From the NCBI GenBank assembly GCA_902783175.1, contig CACZQA010000030.1, positions 1 to 14,296 on the forward strand: a DNA stretch of 14,296 bases. The letters run 5' to 3'. Below are positions 7,741 through 14,296 of this stretch, one piece after another. The position numbers and the translations under genes were made by a program. Source of the stretch: an uncultured Coriobacteriaceae bacterium (GTDB lineage: Bacteria > Actinomycetota > Coriobacteriia > Coriobacteriales > QAMH01). Below the pieces are notes generated by a model. It worked only from the letters and a program-made list of their open reading frames with translations, was not told the origin of the DNA and made no database searches. Each line of letters opens with the position of its first letter. The first letter of the stretch is position 1.

Positions 7741-8606
7741 TGGCTGCTATCACCGCTGCAATGGTTAAAGAGCTCCGTGAGGCCACGGGCGCTGGCATGA
7801 TGGAGTGCAAGAAGGCCCTGACCGAGGCCGACGGCGACTTCGACGCCGCGGTCGACGTTCTGCGCACCCGCGGTCTGGCTGCTGCCGCCAAGAAGGCCGG
7901 CCGTGCCACCAACGAGGGCCGCGTCAACGCGCTCGTCGAGGGCAAGAAGGGCGCTGTCGTCCAGGTCAACTGCGAGACCGACTTCGTCGCCCTGACCGAC
8001 AAGTTCGGCGGCTACGTCGACACCTTCACCAAGGCCGTCATCGAGAACGACCCCGCCGACCCGGCAGCCCTGCTCGAGTCCGAGTACGAGGGCGAGAAGG
8101 TTCAGGATGCGCTCACCGAGGCTATCCACGTCATCGGCGAGAACATGCAGGTCTCCAACTTCAAGCGCCTCGAGGTCGAGGGCACTGGCGCGCTCGTTCC
8201 CTACATCCACATGGGTGGCAAGATCGGCGTCCTGGTCTCCTTCTCCTTCAACAACGAGGCCACCGCTTCTGACGAGAAGTTCCTCGCAATGGGCAAGGAC
8301 GTCGCCATGCAGATCGCCGCGACCAACCCCGTCGCGCTCGACGAGGAATCCGTCCCCGAAGAGGTCCGCGAGCATGAGATGAGCATCTACAAGGCTCAGG
8401 CTGCAGAGTCCGGTAAGCCCGAGAACATCCAGGAGAAGATCGCCACGGGCCGCATGAAGAAGTTCTACAAGGAGAGCTGCCTTGTCGACCAGGACTTCGT
8501 CAAGGATCCCGACCAGACCGTTTCCTCCTACATCGCATCCGTTGCCAAGGAGTTTGGCGACGAGATCAAGGTCGTCGACTTCGCGCGTATCGCGCTGGGC
8601 GACTAA
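7740..8606 (+). CDS. tsf: Translation elongation factor Ts
   Basis: Nucleotide exchange factor that releases GDP from EF-Tu during elongation. The protein has 288 aa. The N-terminal UBA-like domain has the sequence LREATGAGMMECKKALTEA, and the EF-Tu-contacting TDFVA segment lies at 80-84 (NCETDFVAL). The core continues with HIHMGGKIGVL-like text (PYIHMGGKIGVLVSF) and ends with the usual helical C-terminal part. The start ATG shares its A with the rpsB TAA, which couples synthesis of S2 and EF-Ts as in many bacteria. A strong intrinsic terminator follows 29 nt after the stop. Confidence 0.98.
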   Translation: MAAITAAMVKELREATGAGMMECKKALTEADGDFDAAVDVLRTRGLAAAAKKAGRATNEGRVNALVEGKKGAVVQVNCETDFVALTDKFGGYVDTFTKAVIENDPADPAALLESEYEGEKVQDALTEAIHVIGENMQVSNFKRLEVEGTGALVPYIHMGGKIGVLVSFSFNNEATASDEKFLAMGKDVAMQIAATNPVALDEESVPEEVREHEMSIYKAQAAESGKPENIQEKIATGRMKKFYKESCLVDQDFVKDPDQTVSSYIASVAKEFGDEIKVVDFARIALGD

Positions 8607-8635
8607 TCGCGAGACGTTTTTTGCCGCAATTGGGA

Positions 8636-8674
8636 GGGGCCCGCAGGCATCGAGCCTGGCGGGCCCCTTCTTTT
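8636..8674 (+). terminator. Strong intrinsic terminator or attenuator between tsf and gltX
   Basis: GGGGCCCGC (8636-8644) pairs perfectly with GCGGGCCCC (8659-8667). AGGC (8645-8648) and GCCT (8654-8657) extend the stem inside it, with one bulged G at 8658 and the loop ATCGA. TTCTTTT follows at 8668-8674. It ends only 17 nt before the gltX GTG. Confidence 0.92.
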
Positions 8675-8691
8675 GACTAAGGAGACCAACC

Positions 8692-10146
8692 GTGTCTGAA
8701 GTTCGTGTTCGCTTTGCCCCGTCGCCGACGGGCAAGCTGCATATCGGCGGTGCCCGCACTGCCATCTACAACTGGGCGTTCGCCCGCGCCATGGGCGGCA
8801 AGTTCGTCTTGCGCATCGAGGACACCGACCCCGAGCGCTCCACCCAGGAAAACATCGATCTCATCATCAGGGCCATGCGCTGGCTCGGCCTCGACTGGGA
8901 CGAGGGCCCGGAGGTCGGCGGCCCGTACGGTCCGTACCTGCAGACGCAGCGCTTCGACACCTACACGGCCGCGCTCGAGCAGCTGAAGGAGTCCGGCAAC
9001 GCCTATCCCTGCTTCTGCACGTCCGAAGAGCTCGCCGCCCGCCGCGAGGCCGTGCAAAACGGCGCCGAGCGTCAGCCCGACCCGTGCCGCTGCCTCGACC
9101 ACGATGCCGCCCAGGCGCGCATCGACGCCGGCGAGGCGCACGTGTGGCGCCTCAAGGTCCCCGAGGACCGCGGGACCATCGTCGTCCACGACATCGTCCA
9201 CGGAGACTCCGAGTTCGACGCTTCGCTGCAGGATGATATGATCCTCGTGCGCTCCGATGGGAGCCCCACCTACAACTTCGCCGTCGTGTGCGATGACGTG
9301 AACATGAAGATGACCCACATCATCCGCGGCGACGACCATCTCTCCAACACCCCGCGCCAGGTGCTCGTCTACGAGGCGCTCGGCTACCCGACGCCGACGT
9401 TCGCGCATCTGCCCATGATCTGCGGGCCGGACGGCAAGAAGCTCTCCAAGCGCCACGGTGCGGCATCGGTGGAGGAGTACCGCGATCTCGGCTACTTGTC
9501 CGACGCGCTGTTCAACTACCTCGCGCTGCTCGGCTGGGCCCCCGACGGCGAGACGACCGTCTTTTCGCGCGATGAGATGGCCGAGAAATTCACGCTCGAC
9601 CACCTCAGCAAGAACCCGAGCTCGCTCGATTTCGACAAGCTCGAGTGGATGAACAACCAGTACGTGCAGACCATGGGCGCCGATGCGTTCCTCGAGGCGG
9701 CTCGTCCGTACCTCGAGCAGGCCGGCTACGCCCTCGACGAGCGCGTCAGCACCATCGTCAAGGCTTCCTACCCGCTCGTGCGCGAGCGCGTCAAGCTTAT
9801 GACCGATGCCGTTCCCATGATCAAGTACCTGCTCGACGAAGAGGTGGAGCTCGACGAGAAGAGCGTCGCGAAGGTGCTCCAGAAAGACGGCAAGAAGGCC
9901 AAGACCGCCATCCTCGAGGCGGCCAAGGTCCTCGAGGGCTGCGAGTGGACCGTCGAGGCAATCGAGGCTGCCCTGCGCGGGCTGCTCGAGAAGCTCGACG
10001 CGAAGCCGCGCTTCGTCTTCCAGCCCATCCGCGTCGCGGTCACGGGCAACATGGTGAGCCCGCCTCTGTTCGAGTCCATCGAGCTGCTCGACCGCAAGGT
10101 CGTGCTCGACAGGCTCGCGAAGGCCGCCCAGGTCGCGGTCGACTAG
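8692..10146 (+). CDS. gltX: Glutamyl-tRNA synthetase
   Basis: Class I aminoacyl-tRNA synthetase that charges tRNA-Glu, and possibly tRNA-Gln if the cell uses the amidotransferase route. The protein has 484 aa, the usual length. The ATP-binding HIGH motif reads HIGG at 17-20 and the KMSKS motif reads KLSKR at 250-254. Paired cysteines C107/C109 and C132/C134 (CFC and CRC) mark the zinc-binding insert found in many GluRS. The remaining C-terminal part is the helical anticodon-binding cage. The GTG start is set by AAGGAG at 8679-8684, 7 nt upstream. A strong hairpin terminator ends just before this SD, so there is no room for a private promoter after it. A second terminator follows the stop. Confidence 0.97.
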   Translation: MSEVRVRFAPSPTGKLHIGGARTAIYNWAFARAMGGKFVLRIEDTDPERSTQENIDLIIRAMRWLGLDWDEGPEVGGPYGPYLQTQRFDTYTAALEQLKESGNAYPCFCTSEELAARREAVQNGAERQPDPCRCLDHDAAQARIDAGEAHVWRLKVPEDRGTIVVHDIVHGDSEFDASLQDDMILVRSDGSPTYNFAVVCDDVNMKMTHIIRGDDHLSNTPRQVLVYEALGYPTPTFAHLPMICGPDGKKLSKRHGAASVEEYRDLGYLSDALFNYLALLGWAPDGETTVFSRDEMAEKFTLDHLSKNPSSLDFDKLEWMNNQYVQTMGADAFLEAARPYLEQAGYALDERVSTIVKASYPLVRERVKLMTDAVPMIKYLLDEEVELDEKSVAKVLQKDGKKAKTAILEAAKVLEGCEWTVEAIEAALRGLLEKLDAKPRFVFQPIRVAVTGNMVSPPLFESIELLDRKVVLDRLAKAAQVAVD

Positions 10147-10170
10147 CGCGAAGTCGCTCGCACGTTCAGC

Positions 10171-10220
10171 AAGAAGAAACGGGGGAGGAGTCCTGCTCGG
10201 ATTCCTCCCCCGTCGTTTGT
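10171..10220. terminator. Bidirectional intrinsic terminator between convergent genes
   Basis: A 15-bp stem with one G-T wobble joins 10179-10193 to 10199-10213 around the loop TGCTC. The plus side is followed by CGTTTGT; on the minus strand the stem is followed by TTCTTCTT. It serves gltX on one strand and the ATP-grasp gene on the other. An outer 7-bp repeat, CGCGAAG at 10147-10153 and CTTCGCG at 10223-10229, frames it. Confidence 0.92.
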
Positions 10221-10246
10221 CGCTTCGCGTTTGCCGCTCTTCGTGG

Positions 10247-11584
10247 CTAGCTTCGCACCTCGAAGCTGTTCGCGCACAGGCCGCCGTGGTCGATGGCGAT
10301 GACGCCCTCCTGTCCCAGACGGCAGTAGAAGCCGACGGGCTCGCCGTCGTAGAGGTAGACGCCGGGCATCGACTCCCAGGACTCGACCTTGCAGGGGTCG
10401 GACCCGTCCAGCTCCGTGTTGACGATGTCCACGTGGCGCGGCGGGTAGAACTCCTGGACGATGTAGCCGCTGTCGAGGTTGTCGTCGACGATGCGCTCCC
10501 AGGCCGCCGCGTCGAAGTCGACGCCGGGGTACACGCCGTGCGCGCCGTAGTCGTCCGCCGGCTTGATGATCCAGGAGTCCTTGTTCGCCTTGACCTCGTC
10601 GAGGGTATAGCCTGCCGGCGTGCTCGAAAGCTGGTAGGTACGCGGCAGGTGCGCGTCGATGAAGGCGCACTCCTCGGGAGTGAGAAACGCGCGGGTCTTC
10701 TCGTCGAACAGCGCGATGGAGACCATCTTCGAGTGCACGACGGTCGTGCGGAAGTGCCCGATCAGGCAGACCTTCTCGGCGGCGACGGCATCGATGAGGG
10801 CGTCGCACTCGCCGGGGTGCTGCAGAAGCTCGCTCGTGACGGCACGGCGGTAGATCGCGTCGATGACGGTGCCGTCGCTTGCGTCGCGCAGGTGCTCGCC
10901 GTCGAACTCGAACGCGCGCGTGTCCACGAAGCGCGCGGGTATGCCGGCGCGCTCGAACGCCTCGATGAAGCGGTTGAAGTCGCTGAACACGCCGCTTTCC
11001 TCGAAGTCGGTGATGCAGACGGTGGGGTGCTCGACCGCGTTTTTGTCCGTGCGGTAGACGCGCATGAACGCCTCGACCCACGAGTCGAACAGCTCGAACT
11101 GCCTGACCTCGTGGCGCTGCGAGAAGCGCTTGAAGGTCTCGGACTGCATGAGCGCCTGGCCGATCATGAAGTCGCGCGACATCGCGCCGCTGCCGTCGGT
11201 GTTGAACTCGCAGAACTTGTAGCTCAGGTCGTCCTCGTCCAAGAAGAAGTCGAAGCGCCCCATGGGCAGCAGCTGGTCGTAGTTGCAGGGCAGCAAGACG
11301 AGCCGCTCGACCTCGGGAGGGAGCTTGAACATTGCGCGGTACGACGGGTCGTCGAGATACCGGCGGATTACCTTGCACAAGATGCCGTGGGCCATGCGGC
11401 ACTGCGCCCCGATGTAGTCGAGGTCCGCCTTGTTGAACAGGTAGGGGACGAAGGGAAACGGGGCAGGCTCGCCGTGCACCCACACGTCGGATGCGCGGAT
11501 GAAACCCAGTGCCTGCTTCCTGCCGGCCGTGTCTCCGTCCAGGTCCTTGATGATGTCGATGTACTCGGCGCGTTCTTCTTTCAT
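10247..11584 (-). CDS. ATP-grasp carboxylate-amine ligase-like protein (glutathionylspermidine synthase-like)
   Basis: Predicted cytosolic protein of 445 aa without signal peptide or membrane segment. Its layout resembles ATP-grasp ligases of the circularly permuted or glutathionylspermidine-synthase-like group. An acidic FDFFLDEDDLSYKFCEFNTD stretch near 111-130 with EFNTDGSG looks like a metal and ATP-phosphate site. IDAIYRR follows at 241-247, then SWIIKPADDYGAHG near 337-350 with K341 as the likely nucleotide lysine, and YIVQEFY at 374-380. Such enzymes join a carboxylate to an amine using ATP, but the substrate cannot be told from sequence. The ATG at 11584 is preferred because AGAGG lies 5 nt upstream; an earlier ATG at 11659 lacks support. 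It stands alone between gltX and yraN and faces away from an unusual repeat array. Confidence 0.6.
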   Translation of the reverse strand: MKEERAEYIDIIKDLDGDTAGRKQALGFIRASDVWVHGEPAPFPFVPYLFNKADLDYIGAQCRMAHGILCKVIRRYLDDPSYRAMFKLPPEVERLVLLPCNYDQLLPMGRFDFFLDEDDLSYKFCEFNTDGSGAMSRDFMIGQALMQSETFKRFSQRHEVRQFELFDSWVEAFMRVYRTDKNAVEHPTVCITDFEESGVFSDFNRFIEAFERAGIPARFVDTRAFEFDGEHLRDASDGTVIDAIYRRAVTSELLQHPGECDALIDAVAAEKVCLIGHFRTTVVHSKMVSIALFDEKTRAFLTPEECAFIDAHLPRTYQLSSTPAGYTLDEVKANKDSWIIKPADDYGAHGVYPGVDFDAAAWERIVDDNLDSGYIVQEFYPPRHVDIVNTELDGSDPCKVESWESMPGVYLYDGEPVGFYCRLGQEGVIAIDHGGLCANSFEVRS

Positions 11585-11616
11585 GGGCACCTCTCGTTGT
11601 CGTGACAGTGTGCCCA
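11584..11616 (-). promoter_or_regulatory. Inverted repeat framing the SD of the ATP-grasp gene
   Basis: On the minus strand TGGGCAC (11616-11610) and GTGCCCA (11590-11584) are a perfect 7-bp inverted repeat with a 19-nt centre; the last A is the A of the ATG. AGAGG sits just before the second arm. In RNA this could hide the start codon. As DNA it could be an operator over the transcription start. Confidence 0.5.
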
Positions 11617-11624
11617 GTATTGCA
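11616..11624 (-). promoter_or_regulatory. Candidate extended -10 of the ATP-grasp gene
   Basis: The minus strand reads TGCAATACT, that is TGn followed by a 4/6 match to TATAAT. The -35 position is GCCAAA, far from consensus, so an activator may be needed. Transcription would start near 11609, inside the inverted repeat. Confidence 0.3.
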
Positions 11625-11661
11625 CAGCGCGCGCCCCTTTTGGCCTGCGCAAATCTCATCT

Positions 11662-11766
11662 GGGTCCGAAGCGGCTCCGATTTGGCTCTGGTCGAGCTCT
11701 CAGGTGGCTCGGGGCACTGCTCTCATCTAGCTCCACAAACGTCAGGTGGTCTGCTCAGATTTGCTT
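11662..11766. repeat. Array of nGCTC motifs phased at about 11 bp
   Basis: GGCTC, AGCTC or TGCTC begins at 11673, 11684, 11695, 11706, 11718, 11729 and 11752; GGGTC at 11662 and TGCTT at 11762 fit the same register. Steps are 11, 11, 11, 11, 12, 11, 23 and 10 bp, so one slot near 11740 is missing. Longer copies include TCTCATCTGGGTCC (11654) against TCTCATCTAGCTCC (11721), and TCAGGTGG at 11700 and 11742. The array fills the space between the divergent ATP-grasp and yraN genes. Role unknown. Confidence 0.75.
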
Positions 11767-11774
11767 GAAATGAT
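11766..11774 (+). promoter_or_regulatory. Candidate extended -10 for yraN
   Basis: TGAAATGAT reads as TGn plus AATGAT (4/6 to TATAAT), 45 bp before the yraN ATG and directly after the last repeat of the nGCTC array. No clear -35 is present. Weak call. Confidence 0.3.
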
Positions 11775-11805
11775 GGTTGTCGGCGGAACCAGACCACTAC
11801 AGAAA

Positions 11806-11811
11806 AAGGAG
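11806..11811 (+). promoter_or_regulatory. Shine-Dalgarno of yraN, decides the start
   Basis: AAGGAG within an A-rich tract lies 7 nt before the ATG at 11819. It rules out an earlier TTG at 11777 in the same frame. Confidence 0.8.
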
Positions 11812-11818
11812 TCCGACG

Positions 11819-12463
11819 ATGAGCATTGCAGAGACACTCGAGAGGGAAGGCCAGATGACCGAGCAGCAGGCGCCCACGCACCGGGAGACGCCGGTGCAGG
11901 TACCCGATGGCGAGCGGCAAGAGGGCAGGGGCGAGCAGACGTCCGAGAGACCGCAGGATCAGGCGCAGCAGGAGCGTACGTGCGCAGCTGCGCGAGAGAC
12001 CGCTGCGCAGCCCGACACGCAGCCCGAGCCGTGCGCTGGGGGCCAGGATGGGGCACAAGGCGCAAACGCCGCGCCCGACCCCGCCTCGCAGTCGAAGGTG
12101 GAGCTTGGCCGCCGGGGCGAGGACGCCGCAGCACGCTATCTGGTGAACAACGGCTTCGAGATCCTCGAGCGTAACTGGACCTGCCCGTACGGCGAGGCGG
12201 ATATCATCGCGCGCGATACGGACGGCACGGTCTGCTTCATCGAGGTGAAGACGCGGCTCAGCGTGGCGGCGGGATTTCCCGAGGAGGCCATCACGGCGGA
12301 GAAGCAGCAGCGCTACGAGCGGATCGCGCTTTCCTACATGATGAACTTCCAGTGGGACGATGGCACCTCGGTGCGCTTCGACGCGATAGGCCTCTGCGTC
12401 AAAGAAGGCGGGACGCGCGCCATGCTGCGCCATCACAGGGGATGCTTCAATGACTTCCGTTGA
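11819..12463 (+). CDS. yraN: YraN family (UPF0102) endonuclease-like protein with long N-terminal extension
   Basis: Protein of 214 aa. The C-terminal 120 residues are a YraN/UPF0102 domain with a restriction-endonuclease-like fold: LGRRGEDAAARYL, then the catalytic-type motif GEADIIARD and FIEVKTR, where the Asp, Glu and Lys would bind metal. YraN proteins are normally about 115-130 aa. Here roughly 93 residues rich in Gln, Glu, Pro and Ala precede the domain and look disordered. The ATG at 11819 has a strong SD; an in-frame GTG just before the domain has none, so the extension is probably translated. The stop overlaps comM by 14 nt, which implies coupling. YraN is often found near comM and dprA, but its cellular substrate is not established. 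Confidence 0.88.
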   Translation: MSIAETLEREGQMTEQQAPTHRETPVQVPDGERQEGRGEQTSERPQDQAQQERTCAAARETAAQPDTQPEPCAGGQDGAQGANAAPDPASQSKVELGRRGEDAAARYLVNNGFEILERNWTCPYGEADIIARDTDGTVCFIEVKTRLSVAAGFPEEAITAEKQQRYERIALSYMMNFQWDDGTSVRFDAIGLCVKEGGTRAMLRHHRGCFNDFR

Positions 12464-13958
12464 GACGGTACGCGCGAGCGTGCGCAGCTGCGCCCTGCTC
12501 GGCGTCGTCACCGTGCCCGTGACGGTGGAGATCGAGGTCGGGCCCGGGCTTCCCGGCGTGCACATCGTCGGCATGGCGGACAGCTCGGTGCAAGAGGCGC
12601 GCCTGCGCGTGAAAAGCGCCGTGAGGGCGGCGGGGTTCTCGATGCCGGGAAACCAGCACATCGTCGTCAACCTGGCGCCCGCCTCAGTGAGGAAAGTCGG
12701 CTCGGGCTACGATTTGCCCATCGCGCTTGCCTATCTCATCGCGACGCGCCAGATACCGGGCAAGCCCTTCGACGACTGCCTCATCTCGGGCGAGCTCTCG
12801 CTCGTCGGCCACGTGCGCAACGTCGCCGGGCTGTTCGCCTACGCGCTCCAGGCCCAGCGCGAGCACATGCGCCTTCTGAGCGGGCCGGTCACGACGTGCA
12901 TGCCGGAGCTCGGGCAGCTCGAGCACCTGTGCCTCGACCACCTCTCCGGGCTGCGCACGAACAGTTTCTCGCGCCCTCGCGTCATCGCCGTGCAGCCCGC
13001 ATGCGCGCAGCTCGACTACGCGGACGTCGTCGGTCAGGAGACGGCGGTGCGTGCGCTTGCCATCGCCGCGGCGGGGCAGCACGGCGTGTTGCTCGTGGGG
13101 CCTCCCGGTTCGGGAAAGAGCATGCTCGCGCGACGGCTGCCCTCGATCCTGCCGCCGCTCGACGAGCGCGAGCGCAGGGAGGCGGCGCTCATACACTCCG
13201 TCGTCGGCGACGACCTGAGCTCGATCACCGCCGGCGTGCGGCCGTTTCGCAGCCCGCACCATACTGCGTCTGCCGCGGCGCTCGTGGGCGGCGGGCGCGA
13301 CCTGCGCCCGGGCGAGGCATCGCTTGCGCACCACGGCGTGCTGTTCTTAGACGAGCTCGGGGAGTTTGCCAATCCCGCGCTGCAGGCGCTGCGCCAGCCG
13401 CTCGAAGACGGGGTCGTCGTGCTGTCGCGTGCGCAGGGCAGGGCGGTGTTTCCGGCAAAGTTCCAGCTGGTCGCCGCGTCCAATCCGTGCCCGTGTGGCT
13501 ACCTGGGAGACCACGAGCACCTGTGCAAGTGCTCCGAAGCTCAGGTCAACCGCTATCAGGGCAAGCTCGGCGGCCCGCTCAAGGACCGCATCGACCTCAT
13601 CTGCGAGGTGAGCCGCATCGACCCGTCCAAGGTGCTCGAAAGCGGCAAGGGGACGAGTTCGGCGACGCTTGCCGCGCAGGTGGCCGACGCGCGCGAGCGT
13701 GCGAGGCAGCGTGGCGACGAGGTCGCGCGCTCCCTGTCGTCCACGAAGCCGCACGAGGTGATAGAGGCGTGCCGTCTCGACGGCGAGCTCACGCGGCTCG
13801 TCGAGAAGATGGCGCGCCGGCACCACCTGTCGGGCAGGGGCGTGATACGCGTCCTGCGCGTCGCCCGTACCATCGCCGACCTCGATTGCAGCGATGCGGT
13901 CAAGTCGGAGCACCTCTACGAATCGTGCATGTACCGCGTCGAGAACACATTGGAGTGA
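12450..13958 (+). CDS. comM: ComM/YifB Mg-chelatase-like AAA+ ATPase
   Basis: Hexameric AAA+ helicase-type protein; the characterised homologue ComM promotes branch migration during natural transformation. The protein has 502 aa, the usual size. The N-terminal domain (1-190) contains GLPGVHIVGMADSSVQEARLR and the Lon-protease-like ISGELSLVGHVRNVAG. The ATPase domain has Walker A GPPGSGKS at 217-224 with K223, Walker B LFLDE with D301 and E302, and the R380 region LKDRIDL. Four cysteines, C347, C349, C359 and C361, in NPCPCG and CKC form a likely zinc site. A C-terminal helical lid ends the protein. The ATG at 12450 overlaps yraN and is preceded by AGGGGA. dprA starts 3 nt after the stop, so the three genes read as one operon. 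Confidence 0.95.
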   Translation: MTSVETVRASVRSCALLGVVTVPVTVEIEVGPGLPGVHIVGMADSSVQEARLRVKSAVRAAGFSMPGNQHIVVNLAPASVRKVGSGYDLPIALAYLIATRQIPGKPFDDCLISGELSLVGHVRNVAGLFAYALQAQREHMRLLSGPVTTCMPELGQLEHLCLDHLSGLRTNSFSRPRVIAVQPACAQLDYADVVGQETAVRALAIAAAGQHGVLLVGPPGSGKSMLARRLPSILPPLDERERREAALIHSVVGDDLSSITAGVRPFRSPHHTASAAALVGGGRDLRPGEASLAHHGVLFLDELGEFANPALQALRQPLEDGVVVLSRAQGRAVFPAKFQLVAASNPCPCGYLGDHEHLCKCSEAQVNRYQGKLGGPLKDRIDLICEVSRIDPSKVLESGKGTSSATLAAQVADARERARQRGDEVARSLSSTKPHEVIEACRLDGELTRLVEKMARRHHLSGRGVIRVLRVARTIADLDCSDAVKSEHLYESCMYRVENTLE

Positions 13959-13961
13959 GAT

Positions 13962-14296
13962 ATGGAGCAGCAACTTGCAGGAAGACGGTTCGAGCTTTCC
14001 CTCGGCAGCGCGGGCTACCCGGCGCTGCTGGCAGAGGTCGAGCGCCCTCCCAAGTGCCTGTACGGCATCGGCGACCCGGCGGCGCTGCAGCCCGGTGTTG
14101 CGATCATCGGCGCGCGCAAGGCGACGCCCTACGGCATCTCGTGCGCGCGCTACTTTGCCTCCCACGTGGCAGACCGCGGCATCACGATCGTGTCGGGCGG
14201 CGCCAGGGGGTGCGACCAGGAGGCCCACCGGGCGGCCGTCGAGGCAGGGGTCCCGACGGTGGTCGTGTTCGGTTCGGCGGCGGATGTCCCGTATCC
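13962..14296 (+). CDS. dprA: DNA-processing protein DprA/Smf, N-terminal part (cut by window end)
   Basis: The frame opens with ATG at 13962, 6 nt after GGAG at 13952-13955, and stays open to the window end (111 codons visible). It begins MEQQLAGRRFELSLGSAGYP and reaches the DprA Rossmann-like core at once: PKCLYGIGDP, VAIIGARKATPYG, TIVSGGARGCDQEAH and PTVVVFGSAADVPYP. These match the PxxLYxxG, GxRxxTxYG and SGxARGxDxxAH motifs. DprA binds single-stranded DNA and loads RecA during transformation. The usual N-terminal SAM-like helical region is absent or very short. SGGARGCD replaces the common SGLARGID. It follows comM by 3 nt and is probably cotranscribed. The 3' end lies outside the window. 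Confidence 0.92.
   Translation, partial: MEQQLAGRRFELSLGSAGYPALLAEVERPPKCLYGIGDPAALQPGVAIIGARKATPYGISCARYFASHVADRGITIVSGGARGCDQEAHRAAVEAGVPTVVVFGSAADVPY

Noticed and set aside
8582..8600. GCGCG-TAT-CGCGC hairpin at the end of tsf followed by T6 near 8616
   Set aside because: The T run is about 20 nt away from the stem, so it is not a terminator; the real one is at 8636-8674.
7251..8765. 504-codon minus-strand open frame opposite rpsB and tsf
   Set aside because: It runs through the tsf-gltX terminator and both ribosomal genes; composition is that of an antisense shadow.
10217..11605. 462-codon plus-strand open frame opposite the ATP-grasp gene
   Set aside because: It begins inside the bidirectional terminator and is Val/Glu/Arg-rich without motifs; the minus strand has a good SD and family-like segments.

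Overview
The window looks like core chromosome of a high-GC Gram-positive bacterium. The base composition is strongly GC-rich, starts include GTG and TTG, and a prolipoprotein signal peptidase occurs with a class B-type sortase, which fits a monoderm envelope. The style of the proteins suggests an actinobacterial lineage such as Coriobacteriia. That placement is recollection, not a search result. No phage, insertion sequence, CRISPR array, tRNA or rRNA is visible.

Layout. 1-2794 (+): the end of ileS, then lspA (TTG start, overlapping ileS by 11 nt) and an RluD-type pseudouridine synthase. 2795-2967: three tandem 40-bp units, each with a GTGGCA-N-TGCCAC dyad, lying where rluD and srtB converge. 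2968-3702 (-): an orphan sortase B-like gene. 3703-3887: a divergent control region with candidate promoters on both strands and a TPP riboswitch. 3888-6736 (+): the thiamine operon thiD-thiC-thiN. 6737-6969: candidate promoter and structured leader. 6970-8606 (+): rpsB-tsf, ending in a strong hairpin terminator. 8692-10146 (+): gltX. 10171-10220: a bidirectional terminator. 10247-11584 (-): an ATP-grasp ligase-like gene of unknown substrate. 11585-11818: a divergent region with an unusual array of nGCTC motifs spaced about 11 bp. 11819-14296 (+): yraN-comM-dprA, with dprA cut by the window edge.

How the genes work together. ileS, gltX, rluD, rpsB and tsf serve translation. lspA matures lipoproteins and the sortase probably anchors surface proteins. 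thiD, thiC and thiN make and phosphorylate pyrimidine or thiamine intermediates, under a riboswitch whose 3' edge almost touches the thiD start codon. yraN, comM and dprA form a DNA-processing and natural-transformation type cluster.

No wholly new multi-gene system is evident. The least explained signals are the 11-bp-phased array at 11662-11766, the 40-bp tandem dyads at 2811-2930, the orphan ATP-grasp gene beside the array, the LspA and YraN extensions, and the terminator placed 17 nt before gltX.
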